Positions 1 to 42,295 of a DNA stretch of 64,000 bases are shown here, piece after piece; position 1 is the first letter of the stretch; each line of letters starts with the position of its first letter. Below the pieces are notes generated by a model. It was not told where the DNA came from. It saw only the letters and a program-made list of their open reading frames with translations, and made no database searches. Origin of the DNA: Streptomyces sp. NP-1717 (GTDB lineage: Bacteria; Actinomycetota; Actinomycetes; Streptomycetales; Streptomycetaceae). A program made the translations under genes and the position numbers. The DNA lies in contig NZ_JAAPBF010000002.1 in assembly GCF_022695985.1 (NCBI RefSeq), forward strand, positions 45,470 to 109,469, in the 5' to 3' direction.

Positions 1-13143
<13,143 letters not shown>

Positions 13144-13144
<1 letters not shown>

Positions 13145-16100
13145 CAGGGATTCTCCGACCGCGACATCCGTCGCAACGCGGGGCGGGCTGTTCGTACGGG
13201 GGCGGCTGCCAGCCGGCCGGCCAGTCCGGCGACCGTGCGGGTCTCGAACACGGCGCGCACGTCGAGTTCGACGGCCAGCTCCGACCTGATCCTGTTGGTC
13301 AGGCGGGTGGCGAGCAGGGAGTGCCCGCCCAGGGAGAAGAAGTCGTCGTCGACGGTCACCTCGGCCACGCCCAGGATCTCGGCGAAGATCGCGCACAACG
13401 CCTCCTCGCGGCCGTCGCGGGGTGCCCGCCCAGGACCGCGGCCCGATTTCGGCGGGGCCGGCAGGGCACGGCGGTCGAGCTTGCCGTGCGCCGTCAGCGG
13501 GAGGTCGTCGAGCAGGACGACGGCCGTCGGCGTCGTGTAGGCGGGCAGCCGCGCGGCGATGTGCCGCAGGAGGCCGGCGGGGTCGGGCGCCTCGGCGGCC
13601 GGTACGGGCACGGCGTACGCGGTGATCCGCTGGTCGCCGGGCTCGTCCTCGCGGACGGCCGCGGCGGCGCGGGCGACGGCCGGGTGAGCGGTGAGGGCCG
13701 CTTCGATCTCACCCAGCTCGACACGGAAGCCCCGCACCTTGACCTGTCCGTCGGCGCGGCCGACGAATACCAGAGCGCCGTCGGGGAGGCGGCGCACGAG
13801 GTCGCCGGTGCGGTACATCCGCGTACCCGGCCCGCTGTACGGGTCGGCGACGAAGCGTTCCCCGGTGTGCCCCGGCCGCCCCAGGTAGCCGCGCGCCGTC
13901 CCGGGGCCCGAGACGTACAACTCCCCCACCACGCCGGCCGGGACCAGGGCGAGCCGGCCGTCCAGCACGAGCATCCGCACGCCCGGGTGGGGCCGCCCGA
14001 AGGGCACCGGCCCCTCGGGCACGTCGGCGCCGGGCGGAATCCGGTGCTCGGCACAGTTGACCGTGAGTTCGGTGGGTCCGTACGCGTTGACGACATGGGC
14101 GCCGGGATGGGCGTCCCGCCAGACCCGCAGGGCCCGGCCGGTCAGCGCCTCACCACCGAGAACCAGCGTCCCGTCGTCGGCCAGCGCGTCGGGCAGCGCC
14201 TCCAGCAGCGGCAGGTGGGAGGGAGTGGCCTTGGTGAACGAGGCCCGCAGCCCGGCCGCGCCGTCGAGTTCGCCGAGGACCGCGCAACCGCCGGCCGCGA
14301 GCGGGGTGAACATCGTCGTGACGGTCAGGTCGAAGGTGAGCGGGGAGTGCAGCAGGGCGGTGCCGGCCGCGTCGGGATACCGCTCACCGGCGCCGTCGAC
14401 GTAGCCGGACAGCGCGTCCCGCGAGACCACCACGCCCTTCGGCCGCCCGGTGGAGCCCGAGGTGAACAGGACGTAGGCGGCATGGGCACCGTGGACGGGC
14501 CGCACCGGCCGGAACTCCGCGCCGGTCGCCGGGCGCGTGAGGTCGTCGGCCCAGTCCCCGGCTCCGAGTACGGGCACCCCGTCGAGGCCGCCCAGGTCCG
14601 CGGCGTCCGTGCCACCGGGGACGAGCACCAGCCGCGGGGCCGCCTCGGCGAGCACGGCGCTCAGCCGCTCGCGCGGCCACGCCCGGTCCAGCGGTACGTA
14701 CGCCGCACCCGCCTTGAACGCGCCCAGCAGCGCGGCCAGTACCTCGGGGCGGCGCGTGGCCACCACGCCGACGGTGTCATCGGCGCCGATGCCGCGGTCC
14801 GCCAGCAGCCGGGCCACCCGGCCGGCGGCGGCGTCGAGTTGCGCGTAGGTCAGTTCGCCGCCGGTCCAGCGCACGGCGGTGCGCCCGGGGTCGCGCGCGG
14901 CCCGTGCCGCGACGGCGTCGGTGAGCGGAGCCGGCGTCCGGGACAGAGGCGGTCCGCCGGCCTGGTCCAGGAGCCGGTCCCGCTCACCCGGCAACAGCAC
15001 GTCCACCTCGCCGACGGGAGTGCCCGGCTTGCCGAGCACCTGCTCCAGCACACGGAGCAGCCGGTGCGCGAGGGCGTCGGCGGTGTCCTGGTCGAAGAGG
15101 TCACGGCTGTACTGGAGCACGCCGCCCAGCGCGCCCGTACCGGTGTCCGCGGGCGAGATGACGAGAGACAGATCGAACTTCACGCTCCCGGTCTCCACCG
15201 GGTACGCGGAGACCTCGATCCCGGGAAGCGTGTCGAGCCCGGCGGGTGGCGTGAGGCCCTCGAAGTCCTGGAAGGCGAGCGAGACCTGGAAGAGCGGGTG
15301 CCGGGACAGCGAGCGGGCGGGGCTCAACTCCTCGACCAGCCGCTCGAAGGGCACATCCTGGTGGGCGTAGGCGTCGAGGTCGGTCTGCCGGACCCGCTCC
15401 AGCAACCGATGAAACGTGGGGTCGCCCGACAGGTCGTTGCGGAGCACCAGCGTGTTCACGAACAGCCCGACCACGTCCTCGACCGCGGTGTCCGTGCGGC
15501 CCGCGACGGGGGTGCCGAGCGGGATGTCGTCGCCCGCGCCCAGCCGGAACAGCAGCACGGCGACGGCCGCCTGGAGCACCATGAAGGGGGTGGTGCCGGT
15601 GTTCCCGGCCAGGTCCCGCAGCCGCTGGTGGTCGGCGGCGGGGATCTCGAACCGGGCGGCGCCGCCGCGATGGGAGGGCTCGGCGGGGCGCGGCCGGTCC
15701 ACGGGCAGCGCCAGCTCCTCCGGCAGACCGGCCAGCCGCTCCTTCCAGTGGGCGACCTGGTCGGCGATCACCCCGGCCGGGGCGCCGGGCGCGCCGTCGG
15801 GGTCACCCAGGACTTCGTGCTGCCACAGCGTGTGGTCGGCGTACTGGACGGTCGGGGGCGGGGAGAGCGGCGGTGAGGCATCGGCGCCGTCCGCCGTGTG
15901 AGCGGCGTAGCGGGCCGCGAGGTCGCGTGCGAGGGGACGGAGCGACCAGCCGTCCGCGGCGATGTGGTGGAGGACCAGGATCAGCACATGGTCACGCTCG
16001 TCGGTGCCCGCGCCCGCCCGGTACAGGCCGTACCGGATCGGCAGGTCGTGTCCGAGGTCGAACGGCAGGGCCACCGCCCGCGCGAGCGCCGCGTCCAGGT

Positions 16101-16370
16101 CCCCGCCGGCGCCGGACCCGAGAGCCCGCGGGAGCAGTCCGGCGGCCGTGTCCGGGGGGAGGACGACCTGATGCGGTCCCCGCTCGTCCTCGGCGATGAC
16201 CGTACGCAGTGCCTCGTGCCGGACCACGACGTCGGTGAGGGCCCGGTGCAGCGCCGGTACGTCCAGTTCGCCCTTCAGCCGCACCGCGAGCGGCACGTGG
16301 TAGCCGGCGTTCCCGCCCTGGAGCTTGTGCAGGAACCAGAGGCGACGCTGGGCGAAGGACAGGGGGACGC
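13144..16370 (-). other. NRPS module 7 (C7-A7-T7): Asp
   Basis: C7 carries HHIAADG. The A domain reads [23 protein letters not shown] and [12 protein letters not shown], giving code D-L-T-K-V-G-A-V-N-(K). This matches the Asp-type codes of calcium-dependent lipopeptides (daptomycin, CDA and A54145 group) as I remember them. The carrier motif LGGHS follows near 13320. Asp here would be the first residue of the Asp7-X-Asp9-Gly10 calcium motif. Confidence 0.83.
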
Positions 16371-19300
16371 GTGCCGGGCGGAGGCGCTTGCGTGTCACGG
16401 GAGGGCGGCCGGGTCCCGCCCGGGTGAGCAGGCGGGCCAGGCCGGAGGGGGTGGGCGCCCCGAACATCTCGCGGACGCTGATCTCCGTCTCCAGGGTGCC
16501 CCGGACGCGGCTCACCAGCCGCATGGCGAGCAACGAATGCCCGCCGAGGGCGAAGAAGTCGTCGTCGGCGCCCACCTCGGGTACTCCGAGGACTTCGCGG
16601 AACAGCCCGCACAGGATCTCTTCCTGCGGGGTACGAGGGGCACGCGGGGTGGCGCTCGTACCGGTCTGCGGGGCGGGCAGCGCCGCCCGGTCGCGCTTGC
16701 CGCTGGCCGTGCTCGGCAGCTCGTCGAGGACGACGAGGGCCGAGGGCACCATATGGCCGGGCAGCCGTTCGCGCAGGTGACCCAGCACGGCGGCGGCGTC
16801 GGGAGCCGCCCCGCGCGCGGGCACGATGTAGCCGACGAGGCGCGGACCGGCGGCACCGTCGTCCCGTACGGTCACGACGGCATCCGTGACCTGGGGGTGG
16901 GCCGCGAGGGCGGCCTCGATCTCGCCCGGTTCGATCCGGAACCCGCGCAGTTTCACCTGGTCGTCCGCGCGGCCCAGGAACTGGAGGTCCCCGTCCGGCA
17001 GCCGCCGCACCAGGTCGCCCGTGCGGTACATCCGCGCGCCCGGCTCGCCGAAGGGGCAGGCGACGTACCGCTGGGCGGTGAGGCCCGGTTGCCGCCAGTA
17101 GCCGCGGGTGAGCTGGGCCCCGGCGAGGTGCAGTTCGCCGACGGTGCCGTCCGGTACGGGTTGCAGCCCGCCGTCCAGTACGTAGGCGCGGGTGCCGGGC
17201 AGCGGCCTGCCCATCGGCACCGGGTCCTCGCCGCCGTCCAGGAACCGGGCCGTGGCATAAACGGTGCTCTCGGTCGGCCCGTACGCGTTGACGAGGCCGG
17301 CGTCCGGGTATCGCGCGCGCAGCTCCCGCACCAGCGAGGCCGGGGCCGCCTCCCCCGCCAGGACGATCGTGCCGACGTCCGGTGTCGCACCACGTTCCAG
17401 GAGCGCGGCGAGGGCGGACGGCACCGCGCACAGCAGGTCGCCACTCGCGCCGGGGCCTCCTTCGCCGACGGCCAGCAAGTCGTCGGCGATGTCGATCCGG
17501 CCACCGGACAGCAACGGCACCAGCGTGTCGAACACCGAGACGTCGAAGCTCTCCGAGGTGGCGGCCACGGCCGAGCGCAGACGTTCCGCGCCGAATCCGG
17601 TACGCGCCCAGGACAGCAGCGCCGCCACCTGGGCGTGCTCGACGACCACGCCCTTGGGCCGGCCGGTGGAGCCGGAGGTATGGATGAGGTACGCGGCGTG
17701 GCCGGGCAGCAGTGGTGCGGACCGCTCGGCGTCCGTCAGGGACAGCGGGGAGTGGTCGGCGAGCGTCTCCTCGTCGAGGACGATCCGCTCGGCACCAATC
17801 GGCTCGTCCGGGGACCAGGACACCTCGTCCGGCCGGTCGGTGAGGACGCAGTGGGCCGCGGTGTCGGCGAGCAGGAACGCCACCCGGTCCGGCGGGTGGT
17901 GGGCGTCGACGGGAACGTAGCAGCCGCCGGCCTTGAGCGTGCCGAGCAGCGCGACAGGGAGCCAGTGCGAGCGGGAGACGGAGACGGCCACCCGGCTCTC
18001 GGCGCCGACACCCCGGTCGCGCAGCAGCCGCGCGAGCCGGTTGGCGCCGGCGTCGAGCTCGCCGTACGTCAGCGATCGCGTACCGCACCGGACAGCGGGT
18101 GCCCCGGGGTCGCGGCGGACCTGGTCCTCGAAAGCGGCCACCATCGTCGTGACGGGTTCGGCGAGCGGCCCCCCGTCGCCGCGCGCGGCAAGCTCGCGCC
18201 GCTCGTCCTCCGGGATGCCGGTCACTCTCGCGGTGGGGCGTTCCGGTGCCTCGGCGACCGTGGCGAGGATGTTCCGCAGCCGCCCGGCGAGCCGGGCCGC
18301 CGTCGCCCCGTCGATCGCGTCGCTCCGGTGGTCGAGCCGCAGGCGCAGGGCGGTGCCGGGCAGAGCGCAGAGGTGGAGCGGGTAGTGGGTGGTGCTCGTG
18401 CCGTGCCCGCCCTCGGCCCGCAGTCCGGCGTGGTCGGACCGCGCGAGGGTGCCCAGGTCGTCCACCGGGAAGTTCTCGAAGGCCATGGAGGTGTCGAAGA
18501 GTTCCGTCAGGCCCGCCCGGCGCTGCACGTCGGACAGGCGCACGTGCTGGTGGTCCAGGAGCGGGGCCTGTTCACGGTGGACGCGGAGTACGAGGTCGCC
18601 GATCGGTTCGGCGTGCCGCAGCCGTACCCGCAGCGGCACGGTGTTCACGAAGAGGCCGACCATGTCCTCCACGCCGTCGATCTCCGGCGGCCGTCCCGCG
18701 ACGGTGACGCCGAAGACGACATCCCTGACGCCGGTGTACCCGCTCAGCGTCAGCGCCCACGCGGCCTGAACCGCGGAGTTGACCGTGGTGCCGCGGGCGC
18801 GTGCCCAGCGGGTCAGAGCCGCGGTCTCGCCGGGATCGAGGCGGCACTCCACGGACCCGGGCTCCGCGCCGGCGCGTGCCGCCCCCGGCGCGACCAAGGT
18901 CGGCGCCTCAAGGCCCGCCAGCGCCTCGCTCCACGCGCGTTCACCGGCCTCCGGGGCGCGGCGGGCGAGCCAGTCGAGGTAGTCCCGGTACGGGCGTGCC
19001 GGAGGCAGTGCCGACGGGTCGCCGCCCGTGCCGTACAGCGTGAGCAGTTCCCGCAGCAGGATCGGCGCGGACCAGCCGTCGAGCACGACGTGGTGATGGG
19101 TGACGGCGAGCAGGTGGCGGCCTTCCGGCAGCCGGGCCAGCAGGAAGCGGAGCAGCGGCGGTCGACCGAGCTGGAAGCGGCGGGACCGCTCCTCGGCCAG
19201 CAGGCCGTCCAGTTCCTTCGCCGCGGCGTGCGGCGCCATGGCGCGCAGGTCGCGCTCCTGCCAGGGCAGCGCGACCTGGCCGGCGACCAGTTGGAACCAC

Positions 19301-19526
19301 TCGCCGGACCGCCGCCGCCGGAATCCGGCGCGCAGCGCGGTGTGCCGGGCCACGAGGGCTTCCACGGCGGCCCGCAGCCGGGCGCCGTCGAGTCGGCCGC
19401 CGAGCTCCAGGGCGATCTGGTTGATGTAGGCGTCCCGCTCCCGCTCGTCGAAGACGCTGTGGAAGAGCAGGCCCTCCTGCAACGGTGTCACCGGCAGGAC
19501 GTCCTCGACAAAGCGCTGTGGGCGGC

Positions 19527-19530
<4 letters not shown>
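13144..19530 (-). CDS. lptB: Non-ribosomal peptide synthetase, modules 6-7
   Basis: This two-module synthetase of 2128 residues is laid out C6 (1-440), A6 (450-940), T6 (Ser near 997), C7 (1050-1500), A7 (1510-2000), T7 (Ser near 2070). It would add an Ala-like residue 6 and Asp7. The chosen start is the GTG at 19530, because GTGA overlaps the TGA of the preceding NRPS gene and GAAGGGAA sits 6-13 nt upstream; another GTG lies seven codons earlier at 19551. The protein ends just after T7 with [13 protein letters not shown], which is the usual carrier-to-condensation linker cut in the middle. LptB of the A54145 pathway also covers Ala6 and Asp7; that equivalence is inferred from layout. Confidence 0.93.
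16371..19530 (-). other. NRPS module 6 (C6-A6-T6): Ala-like
   Basis: C6 opens [14 protein letters not shown] and has HHVVLDG. It resembles the two condensation domains that follow epimerases, although its donor is the achiral Sar5. The A domain reads [23 protein letters not shown] and [12 protein letters not shown], giving code D-V-F-C-V-A-A-V-Y-(K). Small residues and the terminal V-Y fit Ala codes from actinomycetes; Ala is inferred also because A54145 has Ala6. Confidence 0.68.
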
Positions 19531-38393
<18,863 letters not shown>

Positions 38394-38522
38394 GCTTCTC
38401 CTGCCTCGTTGCTCGTGTACACCTGCGCACGGCGGCCGGGACGGGCCGCCCCCGCGCACGTGCCGGCCACGACCGCGTGCGGGGTCCGGGAATTCCGGGA
38501 ATCGGAGATACGGGACCGGTGC

Positions 38523-38780
38523 CTATTCCGTTTCCGTCATCAGCCGGGCGACGATTCCCTCGATGGTGTCCGCGGCCCACAGATCGTCGAGCCCGAAGGG
38601 CACCCGGTACTCTTCCTCGATCGCGGAAGAGAAGGCGACCGCGGTCACGGACGTGAGCCCGTGATCGGTCAGTGGTGTTTCCGCGGAGATGTCACCCCGG
38701 GGAACTTGAAGAAACTCGGCGGCCCGGTCGAGCAGCCATCTGTGCATCGCGTCCGCGTCCGGTGACTGCGTCTCAGACAT
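38523..38780 (-). CDS. dptF: Free acyl carrier protein for lipoinitiation
   Basis: This 85-residue carrier protein holds the activated fatty acid on a phosphopantetheine arm and presents it to the starter condensation domain of the five-module NRPS. The attachment serine is Ser44 in DHGLTSVTAV, within a short helical fold ending VARLMTETE. The start is MSETQS at 38780; upstream in-frame Met codons belong to the preceding gene region. An AAGGAAG stretch lies about 14 nt upstream, further than usual, so translation may depend on coupling with the ligase gene, whose stop is 58 nt away. It corresponds to DptF of daptomycin. In A54145, as I recall, ligase and carrier are fused; here they are separate. 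Confidence 0.9.
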   Translation of the reverse strand: MSETQSPDADAMHRWLLDRAAEFLQVPRGDISAETPLTDHGLTSVTAVAFSSAIEEEYRVPFGLDDLWAADTIEGIVARLMTETE

Positions 38781-38838
38781 GGCGGGTTGCGTGGCCTTCC
38801 TTTTCGCTTCTCGTGGACGGTCCGAGCGGATTCCGGAT

Positions 38839-40641
38839 TCAGCCGGGGACGACCTGTACCGGCCCTTGCGGAACACGTGATCCGGCCAGCCTTCTGGCAC
38901 CCCGGTCCGCGTACCGGGTGACGAGGGAACCGTCCAGGAAAGACGCCCGAACGGCGTTCCGTTCCACCTTTCCGCTCGTGGTCCTGGAAATCCGGCCCCG
39001 GCCCACGAGGACAACTCCTCCCGCGTGGATTCCGAATTCCCGCGCGAGGGTCCCGCGCAGCTCCTTCACGAGTTCCGCGGCCGCTTCTTCGGAGGGGCGC
39101 CCCTCGATCTCGTGGCTCACCACGACGGTCTCGGCGCCGTCGGGCCCCTCGGGGACGGTGAACACCGCGCCCACGGCGCCGAGACCGGCGTGCCGCTCCC
39201 GCAACTCGTGCTCGATGTCGTGCGGGTGAAGGTTGCGCCCGTGCACGATGAGCAGTTCCTTGATCCGCCCGGTGATGTACAGCTCACCGTCGTGGACCAT
39301 CCCCAGGTCGCCGGTGCGCAGAGTGACGCCGGGGCCGTCCCCCGGACTGTCCCCCGCGGGAGCGGGCAGGAAGGTCCGAGCGGTGGCCTCGGGCTTCTCC
39401 CAGTAGCCGTGGGCGACGCTCCCGCCCCGCAGCCGGATCTCCCCGATCCGGCCGGGTCCCACGGGCAGCCCGGTGTCCGGGGCCGCTATCAGCACCTCGC
39501 CGGCCGCCACCGGTCCGCACGAGACCAGCTCACGGGACGGCCGCCCCTGCTGGGCGGGCGCGTGCACGTGCCGCTCCAGCAGTTCCGCGTCGGCGTTCAG
39601 CACCTTCGTCCCGCCGAGCCGCGAGCTGACGAACACCGTGTGCTCGGCCAGTCCGTAACAGGCCGTCATGGACTCGGGCCGGAACCCGGTAGGGGCGAAG
39701 GCCTCCGTGAAACGCCTGAGCGTCCCGGCCTGGATGGGTTCGGAGCCGTTGCACGCGCGCAGCCAGCCCGAGAGGTCGAGCCTGGCAATCTCCTCGCCGC
39801 TGACCCGCCGCACGCAGTGGTCGTACGCGAAGTTGGGCCCCGGGGAGAACGTGATCCCGTACCGCTCGATCATGCGCAGCCACAGGTAGGGCCGCCGCAG
39901 GAATGTGAAGCTGTCCATCATCAGGCAGCGACTGCCGGTCAGCAGCGCCGGGGTGAGCAGGCCGAAGAGCCCCATGTCGTGGTGCATCGGCGCCCAGCCG
40001 CCGAAGCGCGCGCCCTCCGGGAGGCCGAGATGCCTGCACAGCAGCTCCGCGTTCTCGGTGATATTGCGGTGGGTGACCATCACCCCCTTGGGGTGACCGG
40101 TCGAACCCGAGGTGTACTGGAGCAGGGCCACGGTCTCGGGCGTCCGCGGGACCTCGGTCCAGGCGTCGGCTCCTACGCCGGGGGGCAATGCCTCCACATC
40201 GAGCACCGGGGTGTCCGCGAAACCGTTCTCCCCCGCCCACTCCTGGACCTCGGCGCGGGTGGCGGTGACCGTGACCACCGCGGCGGCCCCGCAGTCCCGC
40301 GCGAGGAGACCGACCCGCCGCCGGGCGGACGAGGTCGCGGTCGGGAGCGGCGCCGGCACCGCGATCATTCCGGCATAGAGAGTGCCCAGAAAACCGGCCA
40401 CGAACGCCACGGAGGACGGAAAGAGGAGGAGCACTCGCGAGCCGGCCGGAATACCGAGTTCCTGAAGGACCGCGGCGACTCTCCGGGCGTCCTCGTCGAT
40501 CTGCGAATAGCTGGTGAGCGATCCCTCGTGCTCGTTGTCGGGATCACTGACCAGACCGACCGCCTTGCGTTGCGGCGCCATTTCAGCCGTACGGCGCACG
40601 GCGTCCACGAGGTCGGGGCGGGCGGATCTGTGGGGGGCCAT
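38839..40641 (-). CDS. dptE: Fatty-acyl-AMP ligase (lipoinitiation)
   Basis: This 600-residue adenylate-forming enzyme activates a fatty acid as acyl-AMP and loads it on the neighbouring carrier protein. The ATP loop YTSGSTGHPKG lies near residue 175, followed by YGLAEH and the TGRIKELLIVHGRN hinge region; Lys in TTSGKVERN near the end is the usual catalytic lysine. Length and the insertion around VLNADAELLERH fit fatty-acyl-AMP ligases rather than CoA ligases. The start is the ATG at 40641, 8 nt after GGAGGAGG; the frame is open further upstream but without a ribosome site. It is the first gene of the lipopeptide operon, 58 nt before the carrier gene, and corresponds to DptE. Confidence 0.92.
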   Translation of the reverse strand: MAPHRSARPDLVDAVRRTAEMAPQRKAVGLVSDPDNEHEGSLTSYSQIDEDARRVAAVLQELGIPAGSRVLLLFPSSVAFVAGFLGTLYAGMIAVPAPLPTATSSARRRVGLLARDCGAAAVVTVTATRAEVQEWAGENGFADTPVLDVEALPPGVGADAWTEVPRTPETVALLQYTSGSTGHPKGVMVTHRNITENAELLCRHLGLPEGARFGGWAPMHHDMGLFGLLTPALLTGSRCLMMDSFTFLRRPYLWLRMIERYGITFSPGPNFAYDHCVRRVSGEEIARLDLSGWLRACNGSEPIQAGTLRRFTEAFAPTGFRPESMTACYGLAEHTVFVSSRLGGTKVLNADAELLERHVHAPAQQGRPSRELVSCGPVAAGEVLIAAPDTGLPVGPGRIGEIRLRGGSVAHGYWEKPEATARTFLPAPAGDSPGDGPGVTLRTGDLGMVHDGELYITGRIKELLIVHGRNLHPHDIEHELRERHAGLGAVGAVFTVPEGPDGAETVVVSHEIEGRPSEEAAAELVKELRGTLAREFGIHAGGVVLVGRGRISRTTSGKVERNAVRASFLDGSLVTRYADRGARRLAGSRVPQGPVQVVPG

Positions 40642-40767
40642 GGGGCGAACCTCCTCCGTGGTCCGTGGCTTCTCACCGACCGAATTCCACGGCCTTCCCC
40701 TGGTACGAGGAACGACCCGCGACTCCGGCACGGCACAACCTAACGACCATGGGCGGGAATGTGTGAC

Positions 40768-40788
40768 GGTCAGATGACCCACATGTGG
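40768..40788. promoter_or_regulatory. Two abutting palindromes upstream of the ligase gene
   Basis: Bases 40768-40779 form GGTCA-GA-TGACC and 40779-40788 form the perfect palindrome CCACATGTGG, sharing one base. They lie 127-147 nt upstream of the ligase start and just past the stop of the upstream lipoprotein gene. Their place in the only gap ahead of the lipopeptide operon suggests an operator; no regulator is known. Confidence 0.35.
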
Positions 40789-40803
40789 CTGCAGGAATCC
40801 GTG

Positions 40804-41316
40804 CTAAGGGCTGTCCCGCATGTAGCGGTTCGTCACCGTGTCGCTGCTGTGTATGTACCGCTTGCTGGTGATGGTGTCCCCGTCTTTATCCGAGGTCTTG
40901 AAGCCGCAGGACTTCCAGGTCTTGCCCTTGTCGTGGCTGATGTTGACCCAGCCCCTGTCACTCATCTTGGTCTTCTCCAGCCGCCCGGCCGAGCGGTCGG
41001 GCAACTTCCCGGTCATCAGCTTGAGGACCCGGTCGCTCTTCTTGGTCATGCCGTCGTTGTACTTGTCGGTGTCCTTGCCCTGGTAGCTGACGATCTCGCC
41101 GACGCCGAAGGCCGAGTAGGAGTTGTACGGGCACGTCGTTGACGACACGGCGGCCATGGACGTCAGGCCACCGGTCCCTGCGGCCCTGGCCTCCTGCTGA
41201 ACGGCCTTCGGCCTGCTGTCCTTCGCGTCATCCTTCCCGGATGGCGACGAGCAGGCGGACATCACCATGACGGACGCCACCACGCCCGCCGTGAGCATGG
41301 GCAGGCAAAGCCTCAT
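40804..41316 (-). CDS. Hypothetical secreted lipoprotein
   Basis: The 170-residue protein begins MRLCLPMLTAG and has a short hydrophobic segment ending in the lipobox VMSAC, so it should be lipid-anchored on the outer face of the membrane. The remainder is polar and Lys/Asp-rich, with two further cysteines (STTCPYNSY and KSCGFK) that could form a disulfide. I do not recognise the family. The start at 41316 is preceded by GGGGGA at about 7 nt; the frame is open for 53 more codons upstream but without signal-peptide character. It lies directly upstream of and parallel to the lipopeptide operon, which makes a link possible but unproven. Confidence 0.75.
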   Translation of the reverse strand: MRLCLPMLTAGVVASVMVMSACSSPSGKDDAKDSRPKAVQQEARAAGTGGLTSMAAVSSTTCPYNSYSAFGVGEIVSYQGKDTDKYNDGMTKKSDRVLKLMTGKLPDRSAGRLEKTKMSDRGWVNISHDKGKTWKSCGFKTSDKDGDTITSKRYIHSSDTVTNRYMRDSP

Positions 41317-41585
41317 TCTCAGTCCCCCGATGTGTGTAGCGGGCGCACCCCGTGATACGCCCGATGCAGCAGGTGAATCCAGCAGGGTGCGGACGGTGTG
41401 ATGCCGACGCGTCATGTCGGCGAGAGCAACTGTGCTGGTCCGCCCCGACCGAGGGCCAGTGATTTCGCGTTCCAAGACGGCGTGGGACGCGCGACGCGCC
41501 GTTCACCTGGAGTGGTGCGGACGGATTGGGACGCGCGTGGAGAGGTGGGACGGGAGTCGGGGACAGACGTCACGGGGGTGAAGTC

Positions 41586-42168
41586 TTGGGCGGGCCAGAG
41601 GGATCAGAGGAGTTGGCGGCGTTCTGGCAGGGCTGAGGGAGCGCAGTGGACTCAGCTACCAGGAACTGGGGCGGCGGGTATTCACGAGCAGTTTTGCCCT
41701 TCACAGGTACTGCGACGGCAAGGGGACGCCGGGGGACTACGACCTCGTTGCCCGTATCGCCAGGGAGTGCGGAGCTGATGCGGACGAACTCAACAGACTC
41801 CTACGGTGCAGGAGGGCCGCGACAGGGCAGGGGCGAGAGGACGGTTCAGCGTCCGCAGCGGTGGATCTCAACTCGTCTCCCGTCGTCAGCACCTCCTTCG
41901 CCAAAGAGCCCGTCAGGGTCGCTACCGATGTTCTGCCAACGAGGCGGGTTCCCCGGGGCATGAGGTTCCTCCTCGCCGCCGTCGGTGTGACGACGAACAG
42001 CTTCAGCGGGGCGATGCCCTCCTTCCGGACCGGCGCGCTGAGACTGACTGGGCCACGCTCGACCGGCTTCTCGACGGCGCTGAAACGCTCGGCGCGCGCA
42101 GCGTGCGCGCCTTCCAGGCCGCCGGATTCCGGCCAGTCGGCGCGGAGGCGCTCCTTGTCGCGCCATAG
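41586..42168 (+). pseudogene. Frameshifted XRE-family (helix-turn-helix) regulator relic
   Basis: A TTG start at 41586 after GGGGGTGAAGTC gives a short peptide beginning MGGPEGSEELAAFWQG, then TGA at 41634. The next frame (codons from 41633) continues SGLSYQELGRRV, LHRYCDGKGTPGDY and CGADADELNRLL. Together these are the typical start of Streptomyces XRE-type DNA-binding proteins, with about three residues missing and the frame shifted at the join; a deletion of about 10 nt would explain both. Downstream sequence to about 42168 has only fragments, including a plausible protein tail (GARSVRAFQAAGFRPVG) in a third frame. The limits are approximate. Confidence 0.6.
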
Positions 42169-42295
42169 GCGTACCGCTGTTCGACCAACTCCGCGCGCAC
42201 CGGCCGGGTTGCACCTCGCGGAGGAGAACCCGGACGCCACCACCCCGGCGGCCGATTCTCACGACCTGTGTCGTGCGCGCCGGTCACGCGAGCGG

